Positions 38,901-49,814 are shown, counted from the first letter of the stretch. The stretch is 56,647 nt of DNA from Streptomyces griseus (GCA_945884695.1 CAMCYO010000004.1:1-56647), one strand, 5' to 3'. Notes: a model not told the origin generated them from the letters alone. A program made the numbers and translations.

Positions 38901-40034
38901 CTACTTCATGAAGTCAGGAACATCGATTTCATCCTCAGAAACGAGTTCTTCGAAAGTGACTCGTTTACGTGATGAGGATTCATCGGGTAATTCCAGTGCA
39001 ACTGCCAATGGATCATTAGCTGCAATTGGGTCAGCATGCCCACCCAATGTGGCCATATCAATTACAGGCATTGAAACTTTTTTGGGAGATCCGCCTTCAA
39101 ATCCTGCAGCGATAACGGTGATTCGAACTTCGTCACCGAGGGCATCATCGATAGTTGTTCCAAAAATTAAATTAGCTTCTGGATGCGCCGCGGCTTGCAC
39201 AAGTTCGCAGGCTTCATTAATTTCAAATAGTCCAAGATCTGATCCACCGGCAATGGAGAGCAATACGCCCATTGCTCCATCGATCGATGCCTCAAGTAGA
39301 GGAGATGAAATTGCTAATTCGGCTGCACGCAAGGCGCGATTTTCACCACGAGCGGAACCGATTCCCATAAGCGCAGAACCTGCATCAGTCATTACGCTCT
39401 TAACATCTGCAAAATCGAGATTAATCAAACCAGGCTGTGTAATGATTTCAGTAATTCCTTGCACGCCAGAAAGCAATACCTGATCTGCGCTCTTAAATGC
39501 CTCAACTAAAGTAATGGAATGGTCTGAAATTGCTAGGAGGCGATCATTAGGAATGACAATAAGAGTGTCAACATGTTCGCGCAGTTCTTCAATTCCTACT
39601 TCAGCTTGCTTGGTGCGAATCTTTCCTTCATGAGAAAAAGGACGAGTGACAACACCAATAGTGAGAGCGCCTAACTCGCGGGCAATTTTTGCAATTATTG
39701 GAGCTGCACCTGTTCCTGTGCCTCCACCTTCACCTGCTGTAACAAAAACCATGTCAGCGCCACGCAAAATTTCTTCTATTTCATCAACATGATCAAGGAC
39801 TGCTTCGCGTCCTCGAGCTGGTGATGCTCCTGCACCAAGTCCGCGCGTTGACTTGCGTCCGATATCTAATTTGACATCGGCATCACTCATTAACAAATGT
39901 TGTGCATCGGTATTGACTGCAATAAATTCAACGCCTTTGAGTCCGACATCAATCATTCGATTTACAGCATTGACTCCACCGCCACCAACTCCAACAACTT
40001 TGATGACTGCTAAATAATTTTGCGGTGAAGCCAC
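38901..40034 (-). CDS. ftsZ: Cell division protein FtsZ
   Basis: Tubulin-like GTPase that forms the division ring; 377 residues. GTP-binding [14 protein letters not shown] and [13 protein letters not shown], and the catalytic T7 loop [15 protein letters not shown] are intact. The linker after residue 320 is short, and the C-terminal peptide [10 protein letters not shown] matches the SepF-binding tail of actinobacterial FtsZ. It starts at GTG (40034) with a strong AGGAGG. The 169-base gap upstream, large for this cluster, probably holds a separate ftsZ promoter; TTGAGG and TATTTG with a 16-base spacer are weak candidates. It also has the 11-base inverted repeat CTCAAGTTGAG at 40063-40073. Confidence 0.97.
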   Translation of the reverse strand: MASPQNYLAVIKVVGVGGGGVNAVNRMIDVGLKGVEFIAVNTDAQHLLMSDADVKLDIGRKSTRGLGAGASPARGREAVLDHVDEIEEILRGADMVFVTAGEGGGTGTGAAPIIAKIARELGALTIGVVTRPFSHEGKIRTKQAEVGIEELREHVDTLIVIPNDRLLAISDHSITLVEAFKSADQVLLSGVQGITEIITQPGLINLDFADVKSVMTDAGSALMGIGSARGENRALRAAELAISSPLLEASIDGAMGVLLSIAGGSDLGLFEINEACELVQAAAHPEANLIFGTTIDDALGDEVRITVIAAGFEGGSPKKVSMPVIDMATLGGHADPIAANDPLAVALELPDESSSRKRVTFEELVSEDEIDVPDFMK

Positions 40035-40203
40035 TGTGTTTCCTCCTCAAGAACTGCCAACCCTCAAGTTGAGATTTAGCGTTCATTCTCTGCGTGTGGC
40101 GACCGTAGAGGGGGTGAGAAAGCGAATCAAATACCGACACGAGGAGATACCTCAACTCGCTCTTTAAAGATTTTCTCTGCAAAAACCTTGAAGAAATTGA
40201 AAA

Positions 40204-40914
40204 CTATTTCACTATAGGAGCATGTGGTGCGGAGAGATCGAGAAGCGAAATCTTCTTATTTTCAGGAAGGGCTAAGAGTGCTTTGTAAACTTTAACTTTG
40301 AATTCCATTGAACTCTCATCGCCCCAAATCACCGTAAATGTCCTAGGGCTTCCTGTTCTGGAATTGTGCACGATGAGAGTTGCTGAATTTTGATTCAAGG
40401 CCCGGAGTTCACGAAGCTCGGTTCTAATATCTGTGGGTAAGGAAACGAGCAGAGATATAAGAAATTTCTGAGCACTTAAGGTCGGTACTTTCAAGACCGG
40501 TAGAGCTACTCGTGGCTTTTCCTCTAATGTAAAGATCTTTCCAGCCAGATCGACATTCGCACCACCAAGTGCGGCAATTGGCCTCCTTGCGGTGATGCCG
40601 ATCTCCACATTCCTGTGTAACCAACTCCGATTAACTCTTACACTTTCAATCCAGTCTATTTCTTCCAAAATTCTTTGGGCAACTCTGGGCTCTATGCGAG
40701 CCAATTTCTGGCCTTTGGCAATTTGGGATTGCTTCACAATTTCAATCGCACTTTTCTCATTGGGTGCACCGAGAACGTGAATCTCCTGAACCGTCAAAAG
40801 TGACGACCAACCCAAGACATAGGCAAGGGCTGAAAGTACAACTCCTGCCAGGAAGAGACGAAGGAGGGATTTACCAGATCTGCCTCTTCTTTTGGAATTG
40901 TTTAACGTTGAAAT
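40204..40914 (-). CDS. ftsQ: Cell division protein FtsQ (unusual start, probably ATT)
   Basis: Bitopic divisome protein linking early and late proteins. A basic cytoplasmic tail (SKRRGRSGK), one helix (LLRLFLAGVVLSALAYVLGW) and an extracytoplasmic POTRA domain (VQEIHVLGAPNEKSAIEIV) are followed by the beta domain ending near residue 236. The first TTG in frame (40815) lies inside the end of the helix and would remove the anchor. Upstream, back to the in-frame TAG, there is no ATG, GTG or TTG. I place the start at ATT 40914, which overlaps the end of murC by 13 bases; this start is inference, while the reading frame and the helix are clear. Confidence 0.8.
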   Translation of the reverse strand: MSTLNNSKRRGRSGKSLLRLFLAGVVLSALAYVLGWSSLLTVQEIHVLGAPNEKSAIEIVKQSQIAKGQKLARIEPRVAQRILEEIDWIESVRVNRSWLHRNVEIGITARRPIAALGGANVDLAGKIFTLEEKPRVALPVLKVPTLSAQKFLISLLVSLPTDIRTELRELRALNQNSATLIVHNSRTGSPRTFTVIWGDESSMEFKVKVYKALLALPENKKISLLDLSAPHAPIVK

Positions 40915-42290
40915 TTTTTCGCCAACGCTTCTACGATTATTGGCGCGAGCGAACTAACATCTCCAGCACCTAAGGTAAGGATTACATCTCCTGGCCTGGC
41001 ATCGGCAACTACGGCATCAGTTGCTGTCAAGAAATTTGGTTCAAAAATTCCACGGGTCATTAACTTAGTTATAGATTCAGCGCTCACTCCCGCAATTGGT
41101 TGCTCGCTGGCCCCATACACTTCAAGCACCCATGCATGATCAGCAATATCTAAAGCCTTTGCAAACTCTGGAACAAATGCTTGAGTTCTGGAATATCTGT
41201 GAGGTTGAAAGAGAACGAGTACCCTCCCATCAGTGGCATAACGCTTTGCCGTTTTAAGGGTTACTTCAATTTCGGTTGGGTGGTGTCCATAATCATCTAT
41301 AACTCTGATTCCTTGAACTTGACCCTTCAATTCAAAGCGTCGACCAGTTCCTCGAAAGGTTGATAGACCTGCAATAAGTTCTGCACCTGACAACCCCAGC
41401 GCTAATCCACCGGCCAGTGCCGCCGAGGCATTAAGTAAATTATGATGGCCCGGAACTTGTAACTCGATCGTGCCAATTGACTTTCCATTCCATAACGCGC
41501 GAGCCCTGGAGCTTTGGGGAAAAAGTTCAACTGCATCAATGCGAAGATCGGCAGATGAGCTAACTCCATATGAAATCTTTCGTGCAATTTTTGATGAAAT
41601 TCCCAAGGCATGAGATCCGGCATCGTCGGCACAATAAACGAGAAATCCATCCTTGGCAATAGTTTCAACGAATGATTCGAATGCATCCATTACCGATTCA
41701 GGAGTTTTAAAGAAATCGACGTGATCGTGTTCAATATTTGTTATTACTGCGCCGAAGGGATGATATTCAATGAAGGATCCATCTGATTCATCGGCTTCGG
41801 CGATGAAGAAACTACCTGTGCCTCTATGTGCATTTGAACCTGAAGCGCTCAGTGTGCCTCCAATTGCAAAGGATGGATCCTCTCCGCAACTTTGAACTGC
41901 AACAGTAAGCATCGATGTTGTTGTAGTTTTCCCATGTGTTCCGGCAACAGCAACAGATATTGATTCAGACATCAAAGCGCTGAGTGCTTGAGCCCGCGAA
42001 AGGATTGGAATACCTAACTCTTTAGCACGAACCATCTCTGGGTTAGTTTGTGAAATTGCACTCGAATAGATAAGAAAATCTGCACCGTCCACATTTTGGG
42101 CTTGGTGTTGACTTGAAACGCTAGCGCCAATGATGCGCAATCCGGCAAGTACAGAAGACTCTTTCATATCTGAACCAGATACTTCTATGGAATAGGTCGA
42201 CATAATTCGAGCAAGCCCACTCATGCCAGTGCCACCTATGCCGACAAAATGCACGCGCTTTTTCAGAAAGTCTGAAAGAGAAATCTTCAC
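40902..42290 (-). CDS. murC: UDP-N-acetylmuramate--L-alanine ligase
   Basis: Adds L-alanine to UDP-MurNAc, the first amino acid of the stem peptide; 462 residues. The N-terminal Rossmann motif VHFVGIGGTGMSGLA, the ATP loop GTHGKTTTTS, the metal-binding EADESDGSF and the C-terminal VIDDYGHHPTEI are intact. It overlaps murG by four bases. Confidence 0.97.
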   Translation of the reverse strand: MKISLSDFLKKRVHFVGIGGTGMSGLARIMSTYSIEVSGSDMKESSVLAGLRIIGASVSSQHQAQNVDGADFLIYSSAISQTNPEMVRAKELGIPILSRAQALSALMSESISVAVAGTHGKTTTTSMLTVAVQSCGEDPSFAIGGTLSASGSNAHRGTGSFFIAEADESDGSFIEYHPFGAVITNIEHDHVDFFKTPESVMDAFESFVETIAKDGFLVYCADDAGSHALGISSKIARKISYGVSSSADLRIDAVELFPQSSRARALWNGKSIGTIELQVPGHHNLLNASAALAGGLALGLSGAELIAGLSTFRGTGRRFELKGQVQGIRVIDDYGHHPTEIEVTLKTAKRYATDGRVLVLFQPHRYSRTQAFVPEFAKALDIADHAWVLEVYGASEQPIAGVSAESITKLMTRGIFEPNFLTATDAVVADARPGDVILTLGAGDVSSLAPIIVEALAKKFQR

Positions 42291-43378
42291 ATTCCCTCTT
42301 TCTTCATTGCACTCTCCATCATGTTCGCAATTTTACGAACCGATTCTCGATCATCGGAAAGCCCATTGAGTGGTGATTTGAGCGCCCTTTCTAGCACGGT
42401 TGGTAAATGTGAAACTAGCCACTTACCGGTGAAGGTTTTTTGAGGCAGAACAATTGCGCGATCGGCGTTAACTAAATTCTCAGCATTGAGCGCCTGCTCA
42501 CCATTTCCAATGGGAAGTGGAATAAACAGTGCAAAACGACCGAGTGCTTCAACTTCTGAGCATGTCACCGCACCACTTCGAGAAATAATTAAATCTGCTG
42601 CTAAATATGCGCTAGCCATATCGGTGATGTAGGAAACCCCCCGATAATTTCCAGACGACTCAGGAAGAGCGTTCTTGGCCCCCACGGCATGCAAAATCGC
42701 GATATTCATAGTTAAAAGCTCTGGCAACACTGAAGCAACCTCGTTATTCAACCAGTGCGAACCCTGGGATCCACCAAGAATCAAAACTGTTGGCGCTGTG
42801 GCATTCCAGCCCATCGCCACTTTTGCATGGATCCGCGCGCTAGCCCAATCATGTTCTGACCTTGTGATTGCATCGTGAACATCGGATCGGAGTGGAAGAC
42901 CGGTTACGGTGGCTCTTGTAAATCTAGTACTTTGAACCGCTCTTGAAACCGCTAAATTACTAGTGAAGTATGAACCCAGACGATTAGCCCAACCAATTTT
43001 TGCGTTGGAATCATGAATGACTAAAGGAATGCCTTTAGCTTTGCCGGCCAGATATGCTGAGGCGCAAACATAGCCTCCAAAACCAATAATAAGTGATGCG
43101 CCATCAGCAATTGTGCGCGCTTGGCGAACAGATCTCCAGAACTGATATGGAAATGTTAGAAGATGCAGGTCGATTCGACGAGGCATTGGAACTTTAGAAA
43201 TATTGTGCAAAACAAATCCTGATTGAGGAACCAAAGTATTTTCTAATCCTTCTGGTGTTCCCATGAACACGCAATCATCTGAAGGGAAACGTCGCTTCCA
43301 TTCCTTTGCAACCGCTAGAGCAGGTTCAATATGACCCGCAGTGCCTCCTGCTGCAAAGACGATAGTGCGTGGACTCAT
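42287..43378 (-). CDS. murG: UDP-GlcNAc:lipid I N-acetylglucosaminyltransferase
   Basis: Makes lipid II from lipid I at the inner face of the membrane; 363 residues, GT-B fold of family GT28. The N-terminal glycine loop FAAGGTAGHIEPALAVA, the second loop LGGSQGSHWLNN and the sugar-nucleotide site ISRSGAVTCSEVEALG are the diagnostic blocks. It lies between ftsW and murC with four-base overlaps. Confidence 0.96.
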   Translation of the reverse strand: MSPRTIVFAAGGTAGHIEPALAVAKEWKRRFPSDDCVFMGTPEGLENTLVPQSGFVLHNISKVPMPRRIDLHLLTFPYQFWRSVRQARTIADGASLIIGFGGYVCASAYLAGKAKGIPLVIHDSNAKIGWANRLGSYFTSNLAVSRAVQSTRFTRATVTGLPLRSDVHDAITRSEHDWASARIHAKVAMGWNATAPTVLILGGSQGSHWLNNEVASVLPELLTMNIAILHAVGAKNALPESSGNYRGVSYITDMASAYLAADLIISRSGAVTCSEVEALGRFALFIPLPIGNGEQALNAENLVNADRAIVLPQKTFTGKWLVSHLPTVLERALKSPLNGLSDDRESVRKIANMMESAMKKEGM

Positions 43379-44526
43379 GGCTTCTCACGCTTGAGGGCTG
43401 CAAATATAGCAGGATCTCTACGAGCTGTTCCTACAACAAATCCAAGGGCAATAATTGTGGCAAAGAGTGAGGATCCACCGTAGGAAACTAAAGGAAGGGT
43501 GACACCCACTACTGGGAGAACACTTGTTGCTGAACCAATATTCATAATAGTTTGAACAAGTATCCAACAACCAATTCCAGCACATACATATCGACTCATT
43601 GGGTCGTGTGCTCGAATAGCAATGTTAAAAATTGAATAAATGAGAGCTGAAAGTAAGAGAAGAACTGCCAGAGTTCCAAGTAGTCCCAACTCTTCACCGA
43701 TCACAGAAAAAATAAAATCAGTATGTGCCTCTGCTAAGTTGCCCCACTTTTGCCTGCTCGCGCCAAGCCCAACACCAAAGAGTCCACCACTTGCTAAACC
43801 CATAATGCTGTGAGCAGGTTGCCAACCAGCCAACTTGTAATACTCAGGAGAAAAAGGTTGGATCACAGCAAGCAAGCGACTCATTCTATGAGGAGCGGTG
43901 ATAATCAAGGCTACGATTGCGGTTAATCCTAGAATTGATGTGATCCCAAGCAAGCGAAGTTGTATTCCAGATACAAAAAGCAGACCAAGAAGAATTGCAG
44001 CGAAAACTGCTGCGGTGCCCAAATCGTGCCCAAGTAAAATCAGCACCATAATTGCTAAAAATGCGGGTAGAAGTAATTTAAGGACATTTTCTGATCCGGA
44101 ACCTCGAGATTCGCGACGTGACAACATGTAGCCGGCCCACAGTATGAGGAAAAACTTTACGAATTCACTGGGTTGAATAACAACTGGCCCATATCCAAGC
44201 CAATTCCGATTGCCACCTACCAAGTGACCAATTCCTGGAATCTGAACTATGAGAAGAATGAGTACCGATCCAATCAATGAAAATCGTGCAAGAGAAACCC
44301 AACGGCCGAATGGCAATCGAGAAGCAATGTAACCAACTGGTAGTGCCAAAATCAAAAAAGCAATCTGTCGACCGACGATAGCAAATGATGATCCGTTAGT
44401 TTCTAATGAGCGAATAGATGAGGCTGAAAGAACCATCACTAAACCAAGACTTGTGAGCGATGCGGCACTTACCAGAAGCAAATAGTAGGAACTAACCGGC
44501 TTTGAAAGAAAATTTTGAGTTCTCAT
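43375..44526 (-). CDS. ftsW: SEDS peptidoglycan polymerase FtsW
   Basis: Septal glycan polymerase working with FtsI; 383 residues with about ten membrane segments. GGNRNWLGYGPVVIQPSEFVK (shortened here to its hallmark RNW...QPSEF) and the large loop before EAHTDFIFSVIGEELGLLG carry the conserved catalytic and lipid-binding residues. The end LPLVSYGGSSLFATI is a SEDS signature. The ATG at 44526 overlaps the murD stop as ATGA; a longer open frame upstream only covers the end of murD in another frame. Confidence 0.96.
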   Translation of the reverse strand: MRTQNFLSKPVSSYYLLLVSAASLTSLGLVMVLSASSIRSLETNGSSFAIVGRQIAFLILALPVGYIASRLPFGRWVSLARFSLIGSVLILLIVQIPGIGHLVGGNRNWLGYGPVVIQPSEFVKFFLILWAGYMLSRRESRGSGSENVLKLLLPAFLAIMVLILLGHDLGTAAVFAAILLGLLFVSGIQLRLLGITSILGLTAIVALIITAPHRMSRLLAVIQPFSPEYYKLAGWQPAHSIMGLASGGLFGVGLGASRQKWGNLAEAHTDFIFSVIGEELGLLGTLAVLLLLSALIYSIFNIAIRAHDPMSRYVCAGIGCWILVQTIMNIGSATSVLPVVGVTLPLVSYGGSSLFATIIALGFVVGTARRDPAIFAALKREKP

Positions 44527-45893
44527 GGTTGACCTACTAGAGATTGAACTGCTTGGACAAATTGATCTCCACGATCGGCGTAAGAAATAAACTGATCCAT
44601 AGATGCACAAGCTGGAGCAAGTAAAACGCAATCGCCAGATTTGGCCTCTACTTTGGCAATTTTCACTACTCGCTCCATCAAGGAATCTGATTGAGTATCG
44701 TCAACTCGAATAATCTTGATTTCAGGAGCTTGCTCCACGAGTTCCTTGGCAATGAGTTCCCTGTCCTGGCCTATCAAGATTGCCACTTTAATTCGGTTCT
44801 TAGTTTTTGAAATAAGTTCTGACATGTTTGCGCCCTTAGATAACCCACCAGCAATCCAGACAACTGAAAGTTGAGACATGAGGGATGCCTGTGCGGCATG
44901 CGGATTTGTAGCCTTTGAATCATTGATCCAGGTCACCCCATCAGATTCCAAAACTGTTTCAATACGATGGCGACCTGGAGAGAAATTCTTCACTGCACTA
45001 CGGATGTTCTCATGTGAAATTTCTGCACTTCTTGCCAGTCCCGCGGCAGCAAGAGTGTTTGACACACTGTGTGGAGCACTCGGTGAAACTTCTGATAGCT
45101 CGGCAAATACACTTGCTTCTTCGGAATCAACAACGAAAGCTCGATCAATGAGCAAATTCTCTACCAAACCTAGTTCGCCAGGCCTAGGAGAATCCAAAGT
45201 AAAAAAGGTTTTCTTCCCTTTCCACGATTGAGTTTTAATAACCAATTCACCGTCATCAGCATTAAGAATTGCCTGTTCGGTGCAATTCAAAATCTTTAGT
45301 TTTGCGGACATGTACCTCGCAAAATCACCGTGCCAATCAACATGATCATCTGCCACATTGAGTATTGCAACCGAATGGAAGGTGGGCTTTTGACTCCATT
45401 CCAACTGGAAAGATGAGAGTTCAACAACGAGCCAATCAAATGAAAGACCTCCGCAAACCGCCTCAATAACCGTATCGCCCACATTGCCACAGGCGGTTAC
45501 CTTCAAATTGCCGGCCTTTAGCATTGCAGTTGTGAGTTCGACAGTAGTTGTCTTGCCATTTGTTCCAGTAATTCCAATCCATTTTTGCGATGGACAAATC
45601 TCACTTCGTAAATCCCATGCCAAATCCACTTCACTCATGAGATTAACTCCCTGAGCGCGTAATGCAACTATCAATGGGTGGTCGATGCGCCATCCTGGAG
45701 AAACAACAGCCAAATCCCATACTTGCTTTAACGCCGATTCCGTAGAGATGCACTCATCGGAGTTTGGTGCGAAATTTTCATCTGTAGATGTAACAAGTGT
45801 GCCAAATTTCTTTAGCTCACGAACAACAGCTCTTCCCGTAACTCCAGCACCGAGTACAAGAACGCGAGCACCATTGAGATCGGAGGTTTTCAC
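44523..45893 (-). CDS. murD: UDP-N-acetylmuramoylalanine--D-glutamate ligase
   Basis: Adds D-glutamate as second residue of the stem peptide; 456 residues. The N-terminal VLVLGAGVTGRAVVREL, ATP loop ITGTNGKTTTVEL, and ESDGVTWINDSKATNPHAA of the central domain identify MurD. The start is the GTG at 45893, two bases after the mraY stop, giving VKTSDLNGARVLVLGAG; longer open sequence upstream is inside mraY. Confidence 0.95.
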   Translation of the reverse strand: MKTSDLNGARVLVLGAGVTGRAVVRELKKFGTLVTSTDENFAPNSDECISTESALKQVWDLAVVSPGWRIDHPLIVALRAQGVNLMSEVDLAWDLRSEICPSQKWIGITGTNGKTTTVELTTAMLKAGNLKVTACGNVGDTVIEAVCGGLSFDWLVVELSSFQLEWSQKPTFHSVAILNVADDHVDWHGDFARYMSAKLKILNCTEQAILNADDGELVIKTQSWKGKKTFFTLDSPRPGELGLVENLLIDRAFVVDSEEASVFAELSEVSPSAPHSVSNTLAAAGLARSAEISHENIRSAVKNFSPGRHRIETVLESDGVTWINDSKATNPHAAQASLMSQLSVVWIAGGLSKGANMSELISKTKNRIKVAILIGQDRELIAKELVEQAPEIKIIRVDDTQSDSLMERVVKIAKVEAKSGDCVLLAPACASMDQFISYADRGDQFVQAVQSLVGQP

Positions 45894-45895
45894 AA

Positions 45896-46954
45896 CTACT
45901 TCGCCACCCATTGTGCATAGAAAAGACCAAGGCCGATAGCTACCGAGAGTCCTGCGATAATCCAAAACCTCAAAACAATTGTGACTTCTCCCCACCCAAG
46001 AAGTTCAAAGTGATGTTGCAATGGCGCCATTCTAAATACTCTTTTGCCACCAGAAATCTTGAAATAAAGGCGCTGAATAATCACAGAAAGGGTAATGATG
46101 ACAAATAGACCACCAAGGGGAACAAGCAAAACTTGAGTACGCAAAGTTGCTGCTAATCCAGCAAGAGCGCCACCAAGTGCTAGCGATCCTGTATCTCCCA
46201 TGAAAATTTTTGCAGGTGATGCATTCCACCAGAGGAATCCAGTGCAAGACCCAGCAAAAGCTGCAGCAAGAACTGCTAAATCCAAGGGGTCCCTTACTTC
46301 ATAACAATTAAGTCCGGGAGCAACTGCGCAACCTTGACCAAACTCCCATACACCGATCAAGATGAATGCCAAAAAGGTCATTACTGATGCGCCGGTAGCT
46401 AATCCATCGAGGCCATCGGTGAGATTTACAGCGTTGCTTGTTCCAATAACCATGAACACAATCCAGATTACAACTACAACAGTTCCGAGTTTTAGCGAAG
46501 TGTCGCGAACAGTAGAGAGATAGAGCGAGACGGGAGTAAAGCCATCTTGGTCAGCAAAATGAATTCCCAATCCTGCAAATATTGCCGCTAAAGCACCTTG
46601 GCCAAATATTTTCTGCCATCCGGTTAAACCCAAAGAGCGTTGCCGAGAAACTTTTAGCCAGTCATCTAAGAACCCAACAAATCCTAAGGAACAGACAAGT
46701 CCAATAACCAATATCGCTGATGCACTTACTGCAACTTGCGTTAATGCATGAGAGAAGAAATAGCCAAACATTGCCGCCGCAATGATAATGAGTCCGCCCA
46801 TGGTGGGAGTTCCACGTTTGGTGTGATGGCTTTGCGGGCCGTCGTCACGAATAATTTGCCCATACCCACGTTGCGCTAAAAATCTAATAAGAATGGGAGT
46901 GCCAAATAGACTCACAAAAAGAGCCAATCCCCCTGCAACAAGAATTTCTCTCAT
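45896..46954 (-). CDS. mraY: Phospho-N-acetylmuramoyl-pentapeptide transferase
   Basis: Membrane enzyme that transfers phospho-MurNAc-pentapeptide to undecaprenyl phosphate, giving lipid I. 352 residues, about ten helices. The conserved cytoplasmic loops are [37 protein letters not shown] and the HHH-like [11 protein letters not shown] near the C-terminus; the aspartate-rich motifs bind magnesium. Confidence 0.97.
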   Translation of the reverse strand: MREILVAGGLALFVSLFGTPILIRFLAQRGYGQIIRDDGPQSHHTKRGTPTMGGLIIIAAAMFGYFFSHALTQVAVSASAILVIGLVCSLGFVGFLDDWLKVSRQRSLGLTGWQKIFGQGALAAIFAGLGIHFADQDGFTPVSLYLSTVRDTSLKLGTVVVVIWIVFMVIGTSNAVNLTDGLDGLATGASVMTFLAFILIGVWEFGQGCAVAPGLNCYEVRDPLDLAVLAAAFAGSCTGFLWWNASPAKIFMGDTGSLALGGALAGLAATLRTQVLLVPLGGLFVIITLSVIIQRLYFKISGGKRVFRMAPLQHHFELLGWGEVTIVLRFWIIAGLSVAIGLGLFYAQWVAK

Positions 46955-48336
46955 TCATCCTCTCCTGACTTCTCATTCCATAACTGTTCAATACTCGATG
47001 CAAGTTCTTCCATCTTTTCCGCTCTTGAACCTTTGAAGAGAAGAACATCACCTTCTTGAATATGATCTACAAATTTTTGAGCTTGTGCTTGATTTGAACA
47101 AAGATGAACACGCAGTGATGACTCAGGGGTTATATCAACTCCATATTCATCTGCCCCAACAGCAACTAAGTGATCAATTCCAAGTGATTGTGCAAGCGTG
47201 CCAAGGTTTGCATGGTCTTGACGAGATGACTCGCCGAGTTCGTGCATTTTCCCTAAAAATGCCCATGACTGACCGCCCTGCTCTTGTGCAAAAAACGCCA
47301 AAGTCCGCAATGCTGCCGAAGTTGAATCTGGATTTGCGTTGTACGTGTCGTTAATAAGAAGCAGCCCATCTAACTCATGTAACTCCATCCTCCACTTACT
47401 TGCCACCTCAGCCGTAGAAAGCCCAACTGCAATAACATCTAATGGAATTTCTAGCGCCGTTGCAACGCAAGCCGCTGCTAACGCATTTGCAATTTGGTGG
47501 CTACCCACCAAGCGCAAGCCAACTGCTGCTCTTCCTTGCGGCGTTACTAAATCAAAGTGCGCCCGTCCTTCTCGAATGTCAATATCAGCTGCCCGAATGT
47601 CAGCATCATGACTCTCTCCAAATGTGAGAGTGCGAATCGTGCGACCTTTCGTCATCTCAGGTGTGAACCGATCATAAAGTCCCAAAATTGCAGTTCCTTC
47701 ATTAGATAGGGATGCAATTAACTCTGCCTTGGTTTGCGCAATTACTTCTTGTGATCCAAACTCCCCTAAGTGCGCACTCCCAACTTTCAATACCACTCCG
47801 ATGTTTGGAGATGCGATTTCGCACAATTGTGCGATATCACCTTTATGACGAGCGCCCATTTCTACTATGCAAAAACGAGTGGTCTTAGTGCATCGTAAGA
47901 GGACGAGCGGCACGCCTAATTCATTATTAAATGAGCCCTCTGCGGCTACCGTTTCGGCACTCATGCTTAAAATCCAACCAAGTAAATCTTTGGTAGTCGT
48001 CTTTCCTTGGGATCCAGTGATGCCGATAACAATCAACTCTGGCATTTGTTTGCGCACATAGTGAGCAAGTTTTCCAAGGGCTTTTCGAACATCAGGAACA
48101 ATCACACATGGAGCATCAACTTCTCGCGAAGATAAAACTAAGGATGACCCATGAGCAATTGCGTCTTGGGCAAAATTATGGCCGTCAGTAGATTCTCCTT
48201 TCATCGCTAGGAATAGTGACCCCTTCGTTGCGCTTCGAGAATCAAAAATTGGAGGCTGTGTTACAAGTATTGAGCTATCCCCATGGAGTTCTCCCTGAAC
48301 TATTTCTGAAATCTCTCCAGCGGTGAGTGCAATCAT
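46951..48336 (-). CDS. murF: UDP-MurNAc-tripeptide--D-Ala-D-Ala ligase
   Basis: Completes the pentapeptide by adding D-alanyl-D-alanine; 461 residues. The ATP loop is [13 protein letters not shown], followed by [23 protein letters not shown] and [15 protein letters not shown] in the central and C-terminal domains. The D-Ala-D-Ala ligase ddl that makes its substrate is not in the window. Both ends overlap neighbours by ATGA. Confidence 0.96.
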   Translation of the reverse strand: MIALTAGEISEIVQGELHGDSSILVTQPPIFDSRSATKGSLFLAMKGESTDGHNFAQDAIAHGSSLVLSSREVDAPCVIVPDVRKALGKLAHYVRKQMPELIVIGITGSQGKTTTKDLLGWILSMSAETVAAEGSFNNELGVPLVLLRCTKTTRFCIVEMGARHKGDIAQLCEIASPNIGVVLKVGSAHLGEFGSQEVIAQTKAELIASLSNEGTAILGLYDRFTPEMTKGRTIRTLTFGESHDADIRAADIDIREGRAHFDLVTPQGRAAVGLRLVGSHQIANALAAACVATALEIPLDVIAVGLSTAEVASKWRMELHELDGLLLINDTYNANPDSTSAALRTLAFFAQEQGGQSWAFLGKMHELGESSRQDHANLGTLAQSLGIDHLVAVGADEYGVDITPESSLRVHLCSNQAQAQKFVDHIQEGDVLLFKGSRAEKMEELASSIEQLWNEKSGEDE

Positions 48337-49814
48337 GATTTGCTCTCAATTGCCCTTGCAAGGACCAAACGATCATCAAATGGGTGCAAGATTCCAGAAA
48401 TCTCCTGACCAGTTTCATGTCCCTTGCCTAGAACGATAACTACATCCTCATTTGTTGCCAAGCTAATTGCTTGGTTTATTGCTTCTTTACGATCGGCTAT
48501 AACCATATTCGGTGCAACAATCTTTGCCGTTCCAATCATTTCCCTCAATATCGCTAAGGGATCTTCAGAGCGAGGATTGTCGCTGGTAAAAATTGCTAAG
48601 TCGCTGCCCTCTAGAAGGGCTTTCCCCATCAATGGACGTTTGGAAGCATCGCGATCTCCCCCACAGCCAAGAACTCCTATAACTTTTCCATGAGTCATCT
48701 CTCGGCAGACTCTTAACACTGCACTCACAGCATCTGGAGTATGTGCGTAATCTACAAATGAAAGAAATTGTTGACCAACATCAACTTTCTCAAGCCGACC
48801 CTTCGCGGGGGTAAGTTGTGGAAGCAAGCTTGCAATTTCGATGGGGTCAACGCCACTGTTTACAGCAATTGCAATTGCCATAAGCGCATTATCCAGATTG
48901 TACTGGCCATGTAATGGCAGGGTTCCTTCGATTAAGATTCCGCCCATTCCTCTAATCGAAATATCAGTTCCACAAGTTGCAGGAGTAATTGATTGATAGC
49001 TCCAATCTGCCGATGTCAAAGTCCGTGAAAGGCGAAGCACAGGTAATTCAATCTCGTTGGCCAAGCGCATCCCATAGTCAGAATCAATGTTAATTATCGC
49101 TAACTCCGCAAATTCAAAGGTAAAGAGTTTTTTCTTCGCTAAGTAATACTCTTCCATGCTCGCGTGAAAATCTAAATGATCTTGAGTTAGATTCGTGAAA
49201 CCAACAATATTAAAATGAGAGCCCTGAATTCTGTGTAAAGAAATGGCATGGCTGGAAACTTCCAGCGCTACATTTCTTAGATGTCTTTCTCTCATGGTTG
49301 CAATCAGTGATTGCAGTTCGCAACTTTCAGGAGTTGTCCGTGCGTTCGTTATGACATCTGAGCCGATTCGAGTTTCAACCGTTCCAATAAGTCCACTTTC
49401 ACGGCCAGCACCCATCCAGATCTGATGTAGCAATGTCGTCGTTGTAGTTTTCCCGTTGGTACCAGTAATCCCTACGCTATATAGATCGCGCATAGGTTCT
49501 GAATAGAACCAGGCACTCAAATCCCCTGCCGATTTTCGGGGATTTGAAAGAACAATAGTTGGAAGTTCTTGGCTTAATTTTGCACCTTCAACATCGGTAA
49601 CCACTGCAAGAGCGCCTTTACTTTTCGCCTCTTTTGCAAAATTAGCTCCATGAACTTTTGAACCGGGGAAGGCCAGAAAAATATCTCCTGGTTCAACCTC
49701 AGAGCTGTTGTTGGTTAAGCCTGTTATTTCACAATCAACCTTTGCACTTGGACTTCCGAGAAGAGATGCAATATCTGACAACAAGTGTGTAGTTGCCAGA
49801 AGTGGGCGCTCCAT
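48333..49814 (-). CDS. murE: UDP-MurNAc-tripeptide synthetase (meso-diaminopimelate type)
   Basis: Adds the third residue of the stem peptide; 493 residues. The ATP loop is VGITGTNGKTTTTTLL, with NARTTPES and ALEVSSHAI as substrate-binding blocks. The substrate-selecting motif reads DNPR (TSDNPRSEDP, about residue 410), which in MurE enzymes signals meso-diaminopimelate rather than lysine. The wall is therefore predicted to be DAP-type. It overlaps ftsI by one base (TAATG). Confidence 0.96.
   Translation of the reverse strand: MERPLLATTHLLSDIASLLGSPSAKVDCEITGLTNNSSEVEPGDIFLAFPGSKVHGANFAKEAKSKGALAVVTDVEGAKLSQELPTIVLSNPRKSAGDLSAWFYSEPMRDLYSVGITGTNGKTTTTTLLHQIWMGAGRESGLIGTVETRIGSDVITNARTTPESCELQSLIATMRERHLRNVALEVSSHAISLHRIQGSHFNIVGFTNLTQDHLDFHASMEEYYLAKKKLFTFEFAELAIINIDSDYGMRLANEIELPVLRLSRTLTSADWSYQSITPATCGTDISIRGMGGILIEGTLPLHGQYNLDNALMAIAIAVNSGVDPIEIASLLPQLTPAKGRLEKVDVGQQFLSFVDYAHTPDAVSAVLRVCREMTHGKVIGVLGCGGDRDASKRPLMGKALLEGSDLAIFTSDNPRSEDPLAILREMIGTAKIVAPNMVIADRKEAINQAISLATNEDVVIVLGKGHETGQEISGILHPFDDRLVLARAIESKS

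Noticed and set aside
38908-39483. Plus-strand open frame of 191 codons inside ftsZ
   Set aside because: It is antisense to conserved FtsZ, has no ribosome binding site and resembles no family; long antisense frames are expected from codon bias.
40035-40203. Small minus-strand open frame across the ftsQ-ftsZ gap
   Set aside because: It runs into the ftsZ start in another frame, has no ribosome binding site and no recognisable protein features; the gap is better explained as an ftsZ leader and promoter region.
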